Shown here: piece after piece, positions 16,495-25,020 of the stretch
Numbering within the stretch: the first letter of the stretch is position 1
How the letters are laid out: every line of letters begins with the position of its first letter
DNA from: Puniceicoccaceae bacterium Marseille-Q1082
GTDB lineage: Bacteria; Verrucomicrobiota; Verrucomicrobiia; Opitutales; Intestinicryptomonadaceae
Direction: 5' to 3'
Assembly: GCA_904424815.1 (NCBI GenBank)
Contig: CAJGBI010000001.1
Span: 1,078,508-1,142,507 of the forward strand
Length of the DNA stretch: 64,000 nucleotides
Notes under the pieces: generated by a model
Database searches by the model: none
Told to the model about the DNA's origin: nothing
The model's input: the letters and a program-made list of their open reading frames with translations, nothing else
Program-made: the position numbers and the translations under genes

Positions 16495-17441
16495 GCCCTT
16501 CGGAAAATTGCGCGCGCCGCGGAAAGGCCGCACTGATCGCCGCCTATTTCCTGATATATGTCGTATGGGGTTCGACCTACTATTTCATAGGGGTCGCGTT
16601 GCGCAGATTTGCGCCGTTCACCCTCGGGGGCGCAAGGTTCGCCGCCGCGGGGCTGATTCTCCTCTGCATATGCGCGCTGAAAGGCGAAAACGTCTTCAAC
16701 AAAAACCTGATAAAAAAATCCGCCGTGAGCGGGTCGGTTCTGCTCTTTATAGACATGGCGGTCGTAATGCTCGCGCAAAGATATGTGACGAGCGGAGTCG
16801 TCGCAATAGCGGCGTCGTCCACCGCGATATGGATAATGGCGCTCGACGTACCGATGTGGGGGGAAAACTTCAAAAGCCCGCGCCGCGCGCTCGGAATGCT
16901 CGCCGGATTTCTCGGGGTCGCAATGCTTTTTTGGGAGCAGGCGGCGTCCGGCGGAAGCTCGGGGCGCGGGGAAATCGGGATGGCGATGCTCGTTTTCGGA
17001 TGCGTCTCGTGGTCGCTGGGCACTCTGTACGCCAAATACAAATCCTCGCGCGAGGAAAGCTCCGGCGACTTCGCGGGAGGGGCGTGGCAGATGGCGTTTG
17101 CGAGCGCCTGCTTTTGGGTTTGCGCGCTCCTGTTTGAAAAGCCGTCGGAAACGGATTTTTCCGAAGTTCCGAAATCGGCGTGGGCGGCTCTCGCATACCT
17201 CGTATTCTTCGGCTCGATACTGGCGTACTCCGCCTATATATGGCTTCTGAAAGCAAGGCCCGCCGCGGAAGTCGGGACGCACGCCTACGTCAACCCCGTT
17301 GTGGCGGTGGCGCTCGGGGCGCTCGCGGGAGGCGAGAGCGTTTCGCCCGCGCAAATAGCGGGGCTTGCGCTCATACTTGCGGGCGTCGCCATGGCGACAA
17401 TGCCTCTCTCGCAAAACTTTTCAAAACGCGCCGGAAAATGA
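16491..17441 (+). CDS. EamA/DMT-superfamily permease
   Basis: 316 residues with ten predicted membrane helices in two EamA repeats: YVVWGSTYYFIGVALRRFAPF opens the first, and LVFGCVSWSLGTLYAKY opens the second. The second ends near GALAGGESVSPAQIAGLALILAGV. The family exports amino acids or other metabolites; here the substrate may be linked to the MalY-like enzyme upstream. Its ATG overlaps the upstream stop. Confidence 0.88.
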   Translation: MSPSENCARRGKAALIAAYFLIYVVWGSTYYFIGVALRRFAPFTLGGARFAAAGLILLCICALKGENVFNKNLIKKSAVSGSVLLFIDMAVVMLAQRYVTSGVVAIAASSTAIWIMALDVPMWGENFKSPRRALGMLAGFLGVAMLFWEQAASGGSSGRGEIGMAMLVFGCVSWSLGTLYAKYKSSREESSGDFAGGAWQMAFASACFWVCALLFEKPSETDFSEVPKSAWAALAYLVFFGSILAYSAYIWLLKARPAAEVGTHAYVNPVVAVALGALAGGESVSPAQIAGLALILAGVAMATMPLSQNFSKRAGK

Positions 17442-18679
17442 ACGATATTTCACCAACATCGCCCTCGAAAAGGCACATGATTCTCGACTCCCTGCGGGGC
17501 TTCGCGCTGCTGGGAATATGCCTCGCAAACTTTCAGGAATTTTCCCTGTATTCCTTTTTGCCCGCAAGCGTCGCGGAATCAATGCCGTCGGCGTCCATCG
17601 ACAAAGCCGTGAAACATCTGCTGTACGCCTTTGTCGACGGAAAATTTTACAGCATATTTTCAGTCCTATTTGGAATAGGCTTTTCGATAATCCTGCGCAA
17701 CGCCGCGCAAAAGGGCGCGGACGGGACGAAACTTTTTTACCGCAGAATGGCGGGGCTCGCCGCAATAGGCTTCGCGCACCTGATGCTCGTTTGGAGCGGG
17801 GACATTCTCCTGCTCTACGCGCTCGTCGGAATGCTGCTGCCGCTGTTTCTAAATATGTCCGACCGCAAAATTCTCGCGATAGCAGCCGCCTTAATCGCCC
17901 TTCCGGTCGGCGCGGATTTTTTGAGGGAGGCAAGCGGCGGAAAATTCGACCCCGCCCTTCCCGCAATCCGCGCGCAGGGATATTTCAATTCGCTCTACGG
18001 CATTAGCGGCGAGAATTTCCACACGTGGCTGCGCGACGCCGAAAGCTATGCGGACGTGATGAAATTCCTCGTCCAGGGGGCGTTTGTGCGGATTCGGGAA
18101 TTTATAGACGGCAACAGGGTTTTCAAAGTGCTCGGGCTGTTTTTGACAGGTTTTTGCATAGGCCGCAACGGGCTGTACGCAAACCTTAAACAAAACGTCC
18201 CCATGTTGAAAATGGCGGCTGCATGGGGATTCGCCGCGGGGCTTCCGCTGTCAATCGCGTATTCATTCAGCGCGGCGGGAGGGCGCGCGTGGGGGCTGAC
18301 TGCCCACTCCGCCCTATACGCCGCGAGCGTAGTCCCGACGGCGCTCGCATACATGGCGGCCATATGCCTTTTATATGTACGGTTCGGAGAAAATCCGATT
18401 TTCAGGATTTTCTCGCATCCCGGGAAAATAGCCCTAACAAACTATATCGGGCAGTCGTTTTGCGGAATGTTCATATTTTACGGAATCGGGCTCGGATTCG
18501 GCGCCGATACCGGACTTGCGCGCGCGGAGCTCGTTGCGTGCGGCGTGTTTTTCGCACAGGCGGCTTTCAGTTTTTTCTGGACGAAATATTTTAATTTCGG
18601 CCCCGTTGAATGGATTTGGAGGATGTCCACATACGGCAGGTTTTTAAGCATAAGAAAGCGCGCGGAGCGTCAAAATTAA
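17438..18679 (+). CDS. DUF418/YeiB-like membrane protein
   Basis: 413 residues, polytopic. The opening RHMILDSLRGFALLGICLANF and the late block HPGKIALTNYIGQS are typical of YeiB/DUF418 proteins, whose function is unknown. I chose the ATG at 17438 (ATGA overlap with EamA) instead of a much longer open frame that runs back through EamA. It is the last gene of the four-gene operon; promoter copy B lies in the gap behind it. Confidence 0.85.
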   Translation: MNDISPTSPSKRHMILDSLRGFALLGICLANFQEFSLYSFLPASVAESMPSASIDKAVKHLLYAFVDGKFYSIFSVLFGIGFSIILRNAAQKGADGTKLFYRRMAGLAAIGFAHLMLVWSGDILLLYALVGMLLPLFLNMSDRKILAIAAALIALPVGADFLREASGGKFDPALPAIRAQGYFNSLYGISGENFHTWLRDAESYADVMKFLVQGAFVRIREFIDGNRVFKVLGLFLTGFCIGRNGLYANLKQNVPMLKMAAAWGFAAGLPLSIAYSFSAAGGRAWGLTAHSALYAASVVPTALAYMAAICLLYVRFGENPIFRIFSHPGKIALTNYIGQSFCGMFIFYGIGLGFGADTGLARAELVACGVFFAQAAFSFFWTKYFNFGPVEWIWRMSTYGRFLSIRKRAERQN

Positions 18680-18700
18680 GCGAAGCATAAAATGCCTTAT

Positions 18701-18757
18701 AAGCATATCTTGATATAAGATATAAGTATTTGCTATTTTTCCAAAAAGCGCGATAAT
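18701..18757 (+). promoter_or_regulatory. LysR-type operator and promoter, copy B
   Basis: A 57-bp block 50/57 identical to 14336-14392. It includes the palindrome ATATCTT-N5-AAGATAT (18705-18723), a textbook T-N11-A LysR box, then -35 TTTGCT (18729-18734) and -10 GATAAT (18752-18757) spaced by 17 bp. It sits 30 bp before the hydrolase start and would drive the hydrolase-acetyltransferase-reductase-hydrolase operon. Confidence 0.72.
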
Positions 18758-18787
18758 ACGCAAAGAAAGGATTTCCGAAAAAAACTT

Positions 18788-19864
18788 ATGAACGCATCGT
18801 CAGCCATATCGGCGGCCGCGCTCGCCTTCGCGGCGGTTTCGGCCGGAGCTTCAACGCAAATAAACACAATGGACAAAGAAAACCGCAATAATATGGAAGA
18901 ACTGAAACTCGAGAGCGAATGGGACAAAGTGTTCCCGAAAAACGACAAGGTAAGCCACCGCAAGGCCACATTCAAAAACCGCTACGGCATAACGCTCGCG
19001 GCGGACGTCTACGCGCCAAAAGGCGCAGCCGGAAAGCTTCCGGCAATTGCCGTCTGCGGGCCGTTCGGCGCGGTGAAGGAGCAGTCGTCGGGCCTCTACG
19101 CCCAGACGATGGCGGAGCGGGGGTTTCTGGCAATCGCCTTCGACCCGTCCTACACCGGCGAAAGCGGCGGATTCCCGCGCTATGTGGCCTCTCCCGACAT
19201 CAACACCGAGGATTTCTGCGCGGCCGTAGATTTCCTCTCCAACCTCGACGGCGCAGACCCCGAGCGCATAGGGATAATCGGAATCTGCGGATGGGGCGGC
19301 ATGGCGCTCAACGCGGCGGCTGTCGACACGCGAATCAAGGCGACCGTCGCATCCACCATGTACAACATGAGCCGCGTCACCGCAAACGGCTACTTCGACT
19401 CAATGGACGCCGGCAAGCGCGACGAGCTCCGCAGGCAGCTCAACGCCCAGAGAACCGCCGACTTCAAAAACGGCTCGTACGAGCTCGCGGGCGGCCTGCC
19501 GGACTCCCTGCCCGCCGACGCCCCGCAGTTCGTAAAAGACTACTACGGCTACTACAAGACGGAACGCGGCTACCACAAGCGTTCTCTGAACTCCAACGGC
19601 GGGTGGAACAAGACTTCGGCTCTCTCGTTTCTGAATATGCCGATACTCTCCTACGCCGGCGAAATCCGCAGCGCCGCCCTGCTCATCCACGGCGAAAAGG
19701 CGCACTCGCGCTATTTCAGCGAGGACGCCTTTAAAAAGCTCAGCGGAGACAACAAGGAGCTCATGATAATTCCGGGCGCAAACCACGTAGACTTGTACGA
19801 CAACCGCGCGGGCGCAATCCCGTTCGACAAAATCGAAAGCTTCTTCCGCGAATATTTGAAGTGA
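18788..19864 (+). CDS. Dienelactone-hydrolase-like alpha/beta hydrolase
   Basis: 358 residues. A short signal-like stretch (ISAAALAFAAVSAGAS) precedes the domain, so export is possible. The domain shows ADVYAPKG, GPFGAVKEQSSGLYA, DPSYTGESGG, nucleophile elbow IGICGWGG and His in GANHVDLYD. It is paralogous to the C-terminal half of 5918-8482 and to 21641. Where those have Asp (SRAD, SEAD), this one has His (EKAHSRYFS), so the acid of the triad must come from elsewhere. First gene of the operon behind promoter copy B. Confidence 0.87.
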   Translation: MNASSAISAAALAFAAVSAGASTQINTMDKENRNNMEELKLESEWDKVFPKNDKVSHRKATFKNRYGITLAADVYAPKGAAGKLPAIAVCGPFGAVKEQSSGLYAQTMAERGFLAIAFDPSYTGESGGFPRYVASPDINTEDFCAAVDFLSNLDGADPERIGIIGICGWGGMALNAAAVDTRIKATVASTMYNMSRVTANGYFDSMDAGKRDELRRQLNAQRTADFKNGSYELAGGLPDSLPADAPQFVKDYYGYYKTERGYHKRSLNSNGGWNKTSALSFLNMPILSYAGEIRSAALLIHGEKAHSRYFSEDAFKKLSGDNKELMIIPGANHVDLYDNRAGAIPFDKIESFFREYLK

Positions 19865-19871
19865 AAAAGCC

Positions 19872-20477
19872 ATGGAAACCGCAGTCTTGGAAACCCGCGA
19901 GAGCGAGCTCGAAAAAATGCTCGCCGGAAAGGAATACGACAGCCGCGACCCCGTTCTGCTCGGAATGCGCCGGCAGACGCGCGCGAATTTGAACAGGTAC
20001 AACTCCGACCCGACGCCGGAAAACCTCGCGGCGGTTCTCGGGTACGAGCCCGAAAATCTGACGGTCGTTCCCCCGTTCCAGTGCGAATACGGGCGCAACC
20101 TGAAATTCGGCAAAAACGTGTTCGTCAACTTCAATTTTAGCGCGCTCACCGGCGCAATCGTCGAAGTTGGCGACAACTGCCTCATAGGCCCGAACGTCGG
20201 CATCTACACGGCCATGCACCCGCTGGACCCCGATAGGCGCAAGGCGGGCGTGAATTTCTCAAAGCCGGTAAAAATAGGCGCAAACTGCTGGCTCGGCGCG
20301 GGCGCCATAGTGCTTCCCGGGGTCGAAATCGGAGAGGGCTGCACGATAGGCGCCGGAAGCGTCGTGACGCGCGACATTCCGCCGCGATGCGTCGCCGCCG
20401 GCAACCCGTGCAAAATTTTAAAGCGTTTGGACCCCCGACGGGAAATGGAAAATTCTGGAAAAGGGATTGCAAAATGA
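19872..20477 (+). CDS. Maltose/galactoside O-acetyltransferase-like protein
   Basis: 201 residues of the left-handed beta-helix hexapeptide acetyltransferase family (Maa/LacA/NodL). The N-terminal EKMLAGKEYDSRDPVLLGMR segment is the Maa-type helix. The coil shows FGKNVFVNFN, VGDNCLIGPNVGIYTAMHP and the GSVVTRDIPP end. It transfers acetyl from acetyl-CoA to sugars or similar acceptors; the acceptor here is unknown. The start lies 7 bp after the hydrolase stop; the end overlaps the next gene by 4 bp. Confidence 0.9.
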   Translation: METAVLETRESELEKMLAGKEYDSRDPVLLGMRRQTRANLNRYNSDPTPENLAAVLGYEPENLTVVPPFQCEYGRNLKFGKNVFVNFNFSALTGAIVEVGDNCLIGPNVGIYTAMHPLDPDRRKAGVNFSKPVKIGANCWLGAGAIVLPGVEIGEGCTIGAGSVVTRDIPPRCVAAGNPCKILKRLDPRREMENSGKGIAK

Positions 20478-21622
20478 AAAACACAATAAACCGCAGAAAC
20501 TTTTTAAGAAACGCCGCCCTCGCCGGCGCGGCGATTTCGGCGGCATCGGCGGCCAAAGGAAAGAATATGGAAAATTCCCCAAAAAAAGGCCGCACCCCGG
20601 GCGGCGCGCCCATAATGGAAAAGCGCCGGACTCTCGGCAGCGGAAAAGCGGCGATGGAAGTTTCGGCAATGGGGCTCGGGTGCATGGGCATGAGCGCAAA
20701 CCACGGGCTTCCGCGCGACAAAAGGGCGATGGCAAACCTCATCGCGGAAGCCGTGGATTTGGGCGTGGACTTTTTCGACACGGCTGAAATCTACGGCCCG
20801 CACACGAACGAGGAATTGGTCGGCGAAGCCCTCGCCCCCTACCGCGACCGCGTGCGCATAGGCAGCAAATTCGGCCTATACTACCCCGGCGGAAAACAGG
20901 TCGAAGACGCCCGCCCCCAGACCGTGAGAAAGGCGGTGGAAGCGTCCCTAAAACGGCTCAAAACCGACCATATAGACATCTATTACCAGCACCGCATAGA
21001 CAATAAAGTACCGATAGAGGAGGTCGCCGGAACCATGCGCGATCTCGCCGCCGAGGGGAAAATCGTCCACTGGGGAATGAGCGAGCCGAACGCGGAAACC
21101 ATACGGCGCGCCCACCGCGAATTTCCGGTGACGGCGGTGGAAAACCAGTACGCCCTGACATTCCGCCGGCACGAAGAGGAGACATTCAAGGTCGTCGAGG
21201 AGCTGGGAATCGGATTCGTGGCGTACAGCCCGCTCGACAGGGGGTACCTCGCGGGAGAAATGGACGCTAACACGCGCTTCGACCCCGAGACGGACATGCG
21301 CGCGAGCTTCCCGCGGCTCAGCCCCGAAGCGATGGGGAAAAACAGGATATTCATAGATTTTCTGGACGAAATAGGCAGAAAAAGGCGCGCGAGCTGCGCG
21401 CAAGTCGCCCTCGCGTGGGTTCTGGCGCAAAAGCCGTGGATAGTCCCGATTCCGGAGACTACGCGGCGCGCGCACCTGCTTGAAAACCTGCGCGCTCCGG
21501 ATATTGAATTTTCTCCGGAGGAAATGTCGGAAATAAACGCGCGCCTGTCGCAAATGGTTCCCGTCGGCGAGCGGTACGCGCCCGGAAGCGACGCGGCAAG
21601 GAGCGTATACAACCTCATTTAA
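20474..21622 (+). CDS. Tat-signal aldo/keto reductase
   Basis: 382 residues. The N-terminus NRRNFLRNAALAGAAI is a twin-arginine signal. The domain is an AKR barrel with FFDTAEIYG (Asp, Tyr), IGSKFG (Lys) and YYQHRID (His) as the catalytic tetrad, and MGLGCMGMS and VPIPETTRRAHLLEN as cofactor signatures. Cofactor-loaded export fits Tat use. Substrates are unknown carbonyls. The ATG overlaps the acetyltransferase stop; a longer in-frame upstream extension has no support. Confidence 0.9.
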   Translation: MKNTINRRNFLRNAALAGAAISAASAAKGKNMENSPKKGRTPGGAPIMEKRRTLGSGKAAMEVSAMGLGCMGMSANHGLPRDKRAMANLIAEAVDLGVDFFDTAEIYGPHTNEELVGEALAPYRDRVRIGSKFGLYYPGGKQVEDARPQTVRKAVEASLKRLKTDHIDIYYQHRIDNKVPIEEVAGTMRDLAAEGKIVHWGMSEPNAETIRRAHREFPVTAVENQYALTFRRHEEETFKVVEELGIGFVAYSPLDRGYLAGEMDANTRFDPETDMRASFPRLSPEAMGKNRIFIDFLDEIGRKRRASCAQVALAWVLAQKPWIVPIPETTRRAHLLENLRAPDIEFSPEEMSEINARLSQMVPVGERYAPGSDAARSVYNLI

Positions 21623-21640
21623 CCGGACAAGGCGCAGCAT

Positions 21641-22579
21641 ATGAAAAAGGAAAAAGCGTTTTTCAAAAACAGGAATTTTAAAGTCGCCGGAATACTGTTT
21701 TTCCCCGACGATTTCGACCCGTCGAAAAAATATCCCGCCCTGGTGGCGACACACCCGGGCGGCGGGGTGAAGGAACAGGTTTCGAGCCTCTACGGGGGAA
21801 AATTGGCGGACAGGGGATATGTCGTGCTGGCTTTCGACGCCTCGCACCAGGGCGAGAGCGGAGGAGAGCCGAGATTTCTCGAAGATCCGTTCGCAAGGGT
21901 GGAAGACATCAGGTGCGCGATAGATTTTCTCGTAACCCTTCCCTATGTTGACGAAGAGAGAATCGGGGCGTTCGGCGTGTGCGCCAGCGGGGGATACTCC
22001 GTCAGCGCGGCGCAGACCGAGCACAGGATAAAGGCGGTGGCGGGAATCAGTGCATGGGATGTCGGCGACAGTTCGAGAAACGGCGTCGGCAGGATTTTCA
22101 CCGAAGAGGACACCCAAAAGCTTCTCGACGAAGTGGCGAGGCAACGTACGCGCGAAGCCCGCGGAGAACCCCATCTGTACGTCGGCTACGTTCCGAACAG
22201 CGCGGACGAATTTACGGACGAAACCCCCGCAATACAAAGGGAGGCTTGCGAGTATTACAGGACTCCGCGCGCCGCCCATCCCAACTCTCCAAATAAAATG
22301 CTCTTTACCAGCTGGGGAGAGCTCGCCGCTTTCGACGCGTTCGCGCACGCGGATCTCATATCTCCGCGCCCGCTGCTGTTGATAGTTGGCAGCGAAGCCG
22401 ACACGATTTATTTCAGCGAAACCGCCTACGAAAAGGCGCGAGAGCCCAAAGAGATGTTTTTCGTAAAAGGCGCCACGCACGTGGATCTCTACGACCGCGA
22501 GCCGTATGTGACGCAAGTTTGCGGAAAGCTCTCGGAATTTTTCGGAAAGGCGCTCAAAGGCGAATCCGCCGTGGATTGA
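21641..22579 (+). CDS. Dienelactone-hydrolase-like alpha/beta hydrolase
   Basis: 312 residues, no signal peptide. Closely parallels the hydrolase half of the 5918-8482 fusion: GGVKEQVSSLYG, AFDASHQGESGG, elbow FGVCASGG with Cys nucleophile, Asp in SEADTIYFS and His in GATHVDLYD. The start region (AAGGCGCAGCATATGAAAAA) nearly repeats that at 7550. It closes the operon behind promoter copy B. A Cys-Asp-His hydrolase of lactone or ester substrates is likely; a xylan-esterase-like role is possible. Confidence 0.88.
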   Translation: MKKEKAFFKNRNFKVAGILFFPDDFDPSKKYPALVATHPGGGVKEQVSSLYGGKLADRGYVVLAFDASHQGESGGEPRFLEDPFARVEDIRCAIDFLVTLPYVDEERIGAFGVCASGGYSVSAAQTEHRIKAVAGISAWDVGDSSRNGVGRIFTEEDTQKLLDEVARQRTREARGEPHLYVGYVPNSADEFTDETPAIQREACEYYRTPRAAHPNSPNKMLFTSWGELAAFDAFAHADLISPRPLLLIVGSEADTIYFSETAYEKAREPKEMFFVKGATHVDLYDREPYVTQVCGKLSEFFGKALKGESAVD

Positions 22580-22858
22580 AATTCCCCGCGGCCTTCCGTC
22601 GGGCTCGGAGCGCGCGGGATTTTTTTTTGGGAATCCGAAAAAAATTCGCTTGACTGGCGCCCGCCAGGAAACATTTTCGTCAAAAAAATCATGAAAGCCG
22701 AAATTCAAAAAACGTTTTTCGAGAATCCGCCCGCAGCGCGCGCGGGAGCTTTCGGCGCGCCCGCCCGCGGCTTCGGCTTTTGCTTTTACTTTTACTTTTT
22801 TGAACGCGCATATCCGGCTCCGATAGGCGCGCTTTGACGCACATTTGACTTTAAAATC
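22580..22858. other. Gene-free gap before the aldolase
   Basis: No credible gene. It has a T-run near 22620-22627 after a GC-rich weak stem (possible terminator of the hydrolase operon) and a pyrimidine-rich tract near 22780-22800. The long minus-strand open frame across it is a shadow. Confidence 0.4.
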
Positions 22859-23960
22859 AAAACCCCGGGAGCCGGAAACTCTCGGGGTTTTTCGTTTCAC
22901 AAACGCAACCGCAAAAGACAATGAACTCCGAAAATCCAAACGAAGACGCCCCGATGAAAATCGAGGGGCGAAAAACAGCAAGGCTAAGATAATCGACTGC
23001 ACCATACGCGACGGCGGACTGATGAATTCAAGCAGGTTCTCCGACAAAACCGTGCGCGCCGTCTACGACTGCTGCGCCGAATACGGCGCGGAATACATGG
23101 AGATCGGGTTTAAGAACTCGAAAAAGATATTCTCGCCCGCCGAATACGGGGCGTGGAGATTCTGCGACGAGGGCGACATCGCCCGCATAATAGGCGACCG
23201 CCCCAGAAATGTGAAGCTCTCCGTGATGGCGGACGCCGGAAAATCGGACTACAAAACGGACATTCTCGACAAGAGCCGCAGCCCCATAGACCTCGTCCGC
23301 GTCGCCTGCTACAGCCGGCAGTTGGACGAAGCTCTCGACATGGCAAAGGACGCCAAAGACAAGGGATACGAAGTTTCCATAAACCTGATGGCGGCGTGCA
23401 AGCTGTCCGAGCGCCAAATGATGTCGGACATAGAAAGGCTCGCGGAATCGGACGCCGACATCCTATACCTCATGGACTCCTTCGGCTCTTTCTACTGCAA
23501 GCACGTCGCCGCCCTCATGAAGGCGCTCGAAAGGATATGCCGCCCGCGCGGCAAAAAGATCGGCTTCCACGCGCACAACAACCTCCAGCTCGCCTTCGCA
23601 AAGACCGTCCAGGCGGAGGAGTGCGGCGCCGACTTCCTGGACTCCACACTCGGGGGGCTCGGGCGCGGGGCGGGCAACTGCAATACGGAACTGCTGCTCG
23701 GATACCTCGGGCGGGACATCGCGCCGGCAATGCGGTGCGTACAGAGGGAAATAGAGCCCATGCGCCAAAAGCTCGGGTGGGGATTCGCGCAATCCTACAT
23801 GATCGCGGGATTTCTCAACCAACACCCGCGCGCGGCGATGGCGTACCAGGAAAAGACGCCCGACGCCGACATCCTCGAATTTTACGAGGCTTCAAAAGCG
23901 GCGAAAGACGCTGAAATTACGGCGCGCGGGCGAACCGCCGAACCCGCCCTTGCGAGATAG
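22845..23960 (+). CDS. DRE-TIM (HMGL-like) aldolase, 5' end probably frameshifted
   Basis: Aldolase-domain protein of the HMG-CoA lyase/4-hydroxy-2-oxovalerate aldolase superfamily. It has KIIDCTIRDGG (the DRE-type loop), FHAHNN metal ligands and LGGLGRGAGNC. The frame from the DRE loop to the end is intact, but it has no ATG or GTG before that loop. Its only upstream start is a TTG at 22845, ahead of a terminator. ATGs at 22921 and 22957 are one frame off. One extra A in the A5 run near 22970-22975 would join MKIEGR to KNSKAKIIDC. So the real start is probably 22921 or 22957 with a frameshift. Close homologues in gut bacteria have no assigned pathway. Confidence 0.75.
   Translation: MTLKSKPREPETLGVFRFTNATAKDNELRKSKRRRPDENRGAKNSKAKIIDCTIRDGGLMNSSRFSDKTVRAVYDCCAEYGAEYMEIGFKNSKKIFSPAEYGAWRFCDEGDIARIIGDRPRNVKLSVMADAGKSDYKTDILDKSRSPIDLVRVACYSRQLDEALDMAKDAKDKGYEVSINLMAACKLSERQMMSDIERLAESDADILYLMDSFGSFYCKHVAALMKALERICRPRGKKIGFHAHNNLQLAFAKTVQAEECGADFLDSTLGGLGRGAGNCNTELLLGYLGRDIAPAMRCVQREIEPMRQKLGWGFAQSYMIAGFLNQHPRAAMAYQEKTPDADILEFYEASKAAKDAEITARGRTAEPALAR
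22859..22893 (+). terminator. Rho-independent terminator upstream of the aldolase
   Basis: A 13-bp stem (22859-22871 with 22879-22891, core AACCCCGGGAG/CTCTCGGGGTT) with one G-T pair, followed by TTTTT. It separates the hydrolase operon from the aldolase. It also argues against translation starting at the TTG at 22845. Confidence 0.75.
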
Positions 23961-23980
23961 CGCGCCGCCCGCCGCAAAAA

Positions 23981-24004
23981 AAAGCCCCCTGCTCGGGGGG
24001 CTTT
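23981..24004. terminator. Bidirectional terminator
   Basis: Stem AAAGCCCCC/GGGGGCTTT (9 bp) with a short loop, an A-run to the left and CTTT to the right. It separates the aldolase from the convergent Cys-rich lipoprotein gene. Confidence 0.8.
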
Positions 24005-24013
24005 CAATCCGCG

Positions 24014-24262
24014 CTACTTCGCGCGCGGGCAGTTCTGCGGAGCCGCGGGGCACGCCGCCGGGCAGGCCTGTCCTGCGGGGCACGCTTTGCCGGCAGGGCA
24101 AACCGCCGCATTTTTACCCGCGGGGCACGGGCACGCCGCGGACTGCGCCGCGGGGCACGCGGGAGCTCCGCGCGGGCATCCGCGCCCGCACCAGTTTGAA
24201 CAGCACGCCGTAAGCCCTATAAGGGCCGCGGAAAATAACGCCGCCGTCAGTATCTTTTTCAT
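24014..24262 (-). CDS. Small Cys/Pro/Ala-rich lipoprotein with CPAG repeats
   Basis: 82 residues. The signal peptide ends in the lipobox LTAC. The mature part of about 63 residues has 12 cysteines counting the lipidated one, mostly in repeated CPA units (CPAA, CPCPAGK, CPAGK, CPAGQ, CPAACPAA). No known domain is recognised. A good -10 TATAAT lies on the minus strand at 24354-24349. The translated signal peptide plus lipobox supports a real gene. Metal binding or a disulfide-stabilised surface peptide are possible roles; neither is shown. Confidence 0.75.
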   Translation of the reverse strand: MKKILTAALFSAALIGLTACCSNWCGRGCPRGAPACPAAQSAACPCPAGKNAAVCPAGKACPAGQACPAACPAAPQNCPRAK

Positions 24263-24378
24263 GTATTGCCTTTGTTAAATCGGTTTTGGGAAGCGGCGCG
24301 CGGGCGAACCGCCGTCCGCGCGCATACCCGCCTTCCTCAGAATCCTCTATTATAAACAACGGAATAATCCGGATAGTT

Positions 24379-25011
24379 TCAAGGAATTTTCCAAGCGGCG
24401 CGCGGATTTCCGCGCAACGCCCGCGAATACAGACCCTTCTTTGATATGTAGGCGGCTACCTCAGGGTCGATATCAGCCGGCGTTTTCCCCGCCTCCAAAG
24501 CCGCCCTTGCGGACGCTGACGACGCGGAGCTCGAAACAAACGGCACCTCCGCGACTTCCGCGCCCTTCGGGAGCAGCTCCAAACCCGAAACCGAATCCCC
24601 CGCCCTTTTGAAAAACGCGAAAGATGCGAGTTCGGAAAGCTTTTCTATATCCTTCCATCTATGCAGACCGGCGGCGCGGTCCGAGCCCATTATCCAGTAC
24701 AGCCGCGCTCCGGAAAACTTTTCCGCCAGAACCCGCGCCGCGTCCGCCGCGTAGAAAACGCCTTCGGCGCGCGCCTCGGCGTCGCAAATCTCGAACGGCC
24801 CCGGGAAATCCCGCAGGGCGATTTTCAGCATCTCGACCCTGTCCGCAAACGGCGCCGCGTGCGAACCGAACTTTGGGGGCGACGAATCCGCCGGAAGAAA
24901 TACGACGATATCGAGCCCGAGAAACTCGCGGGCCCTCTCCGCAATCGCCACATGGAACATGTGGGGCGGGTCGAAGCCCCCGCCCATCACGCCTACCCTG
25001 CCGGCTCCCAC
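24379..25011 (-). CDS. nadD: Nicotinate-nucleotide adenylyltransferase
   Basis: 210 residues. Makes deamido-NAD from nicotinate mononucleotide and ATP. The nucleotidyltransferase signature is GGGFDPPHMFH in place of the usual GGSFDPxHxGH: the first His is kept, and the last residue of the motif is still His. A WIMGSDRAAGLHRWKDIEKL block and the C-terminal SSSASSASARAALEAGK ATP-binding motif follow. It starts 9 bp after the AKR-ferredoxin gene stop, so it is the last gene of the redox operon. Confidence 0.88.
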   Translation of the reverse strand: MGAGRVGVMGGGFDPPHMFHVAIAERAREFLGLDIVVFLPADSSPPKFGSHAAPFADRVEMLKIALRDFPGPFEICDAEARAEGVFYAADAARVLAEKFSGARLYWIMGSDRAAGLHRWKDIEKLSELASFAFFKRAGDSVSGLELLPKGAEVAEVPFVSSSASSASARAALEAGKTPADIDPEVAAYISKKGLYSRALRGNPRAAWKIP

Positions 25012-25020
25012 GCCCGAACC

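Noticed and set aside
20948-23047. 699-codon open frame on the minus strand
   Set aside because: It is antisense to the aldo/keto reductase and hydrolase genes, has Arg/Phe-rich composition and shows no domain. It is a codon-bias shadow.
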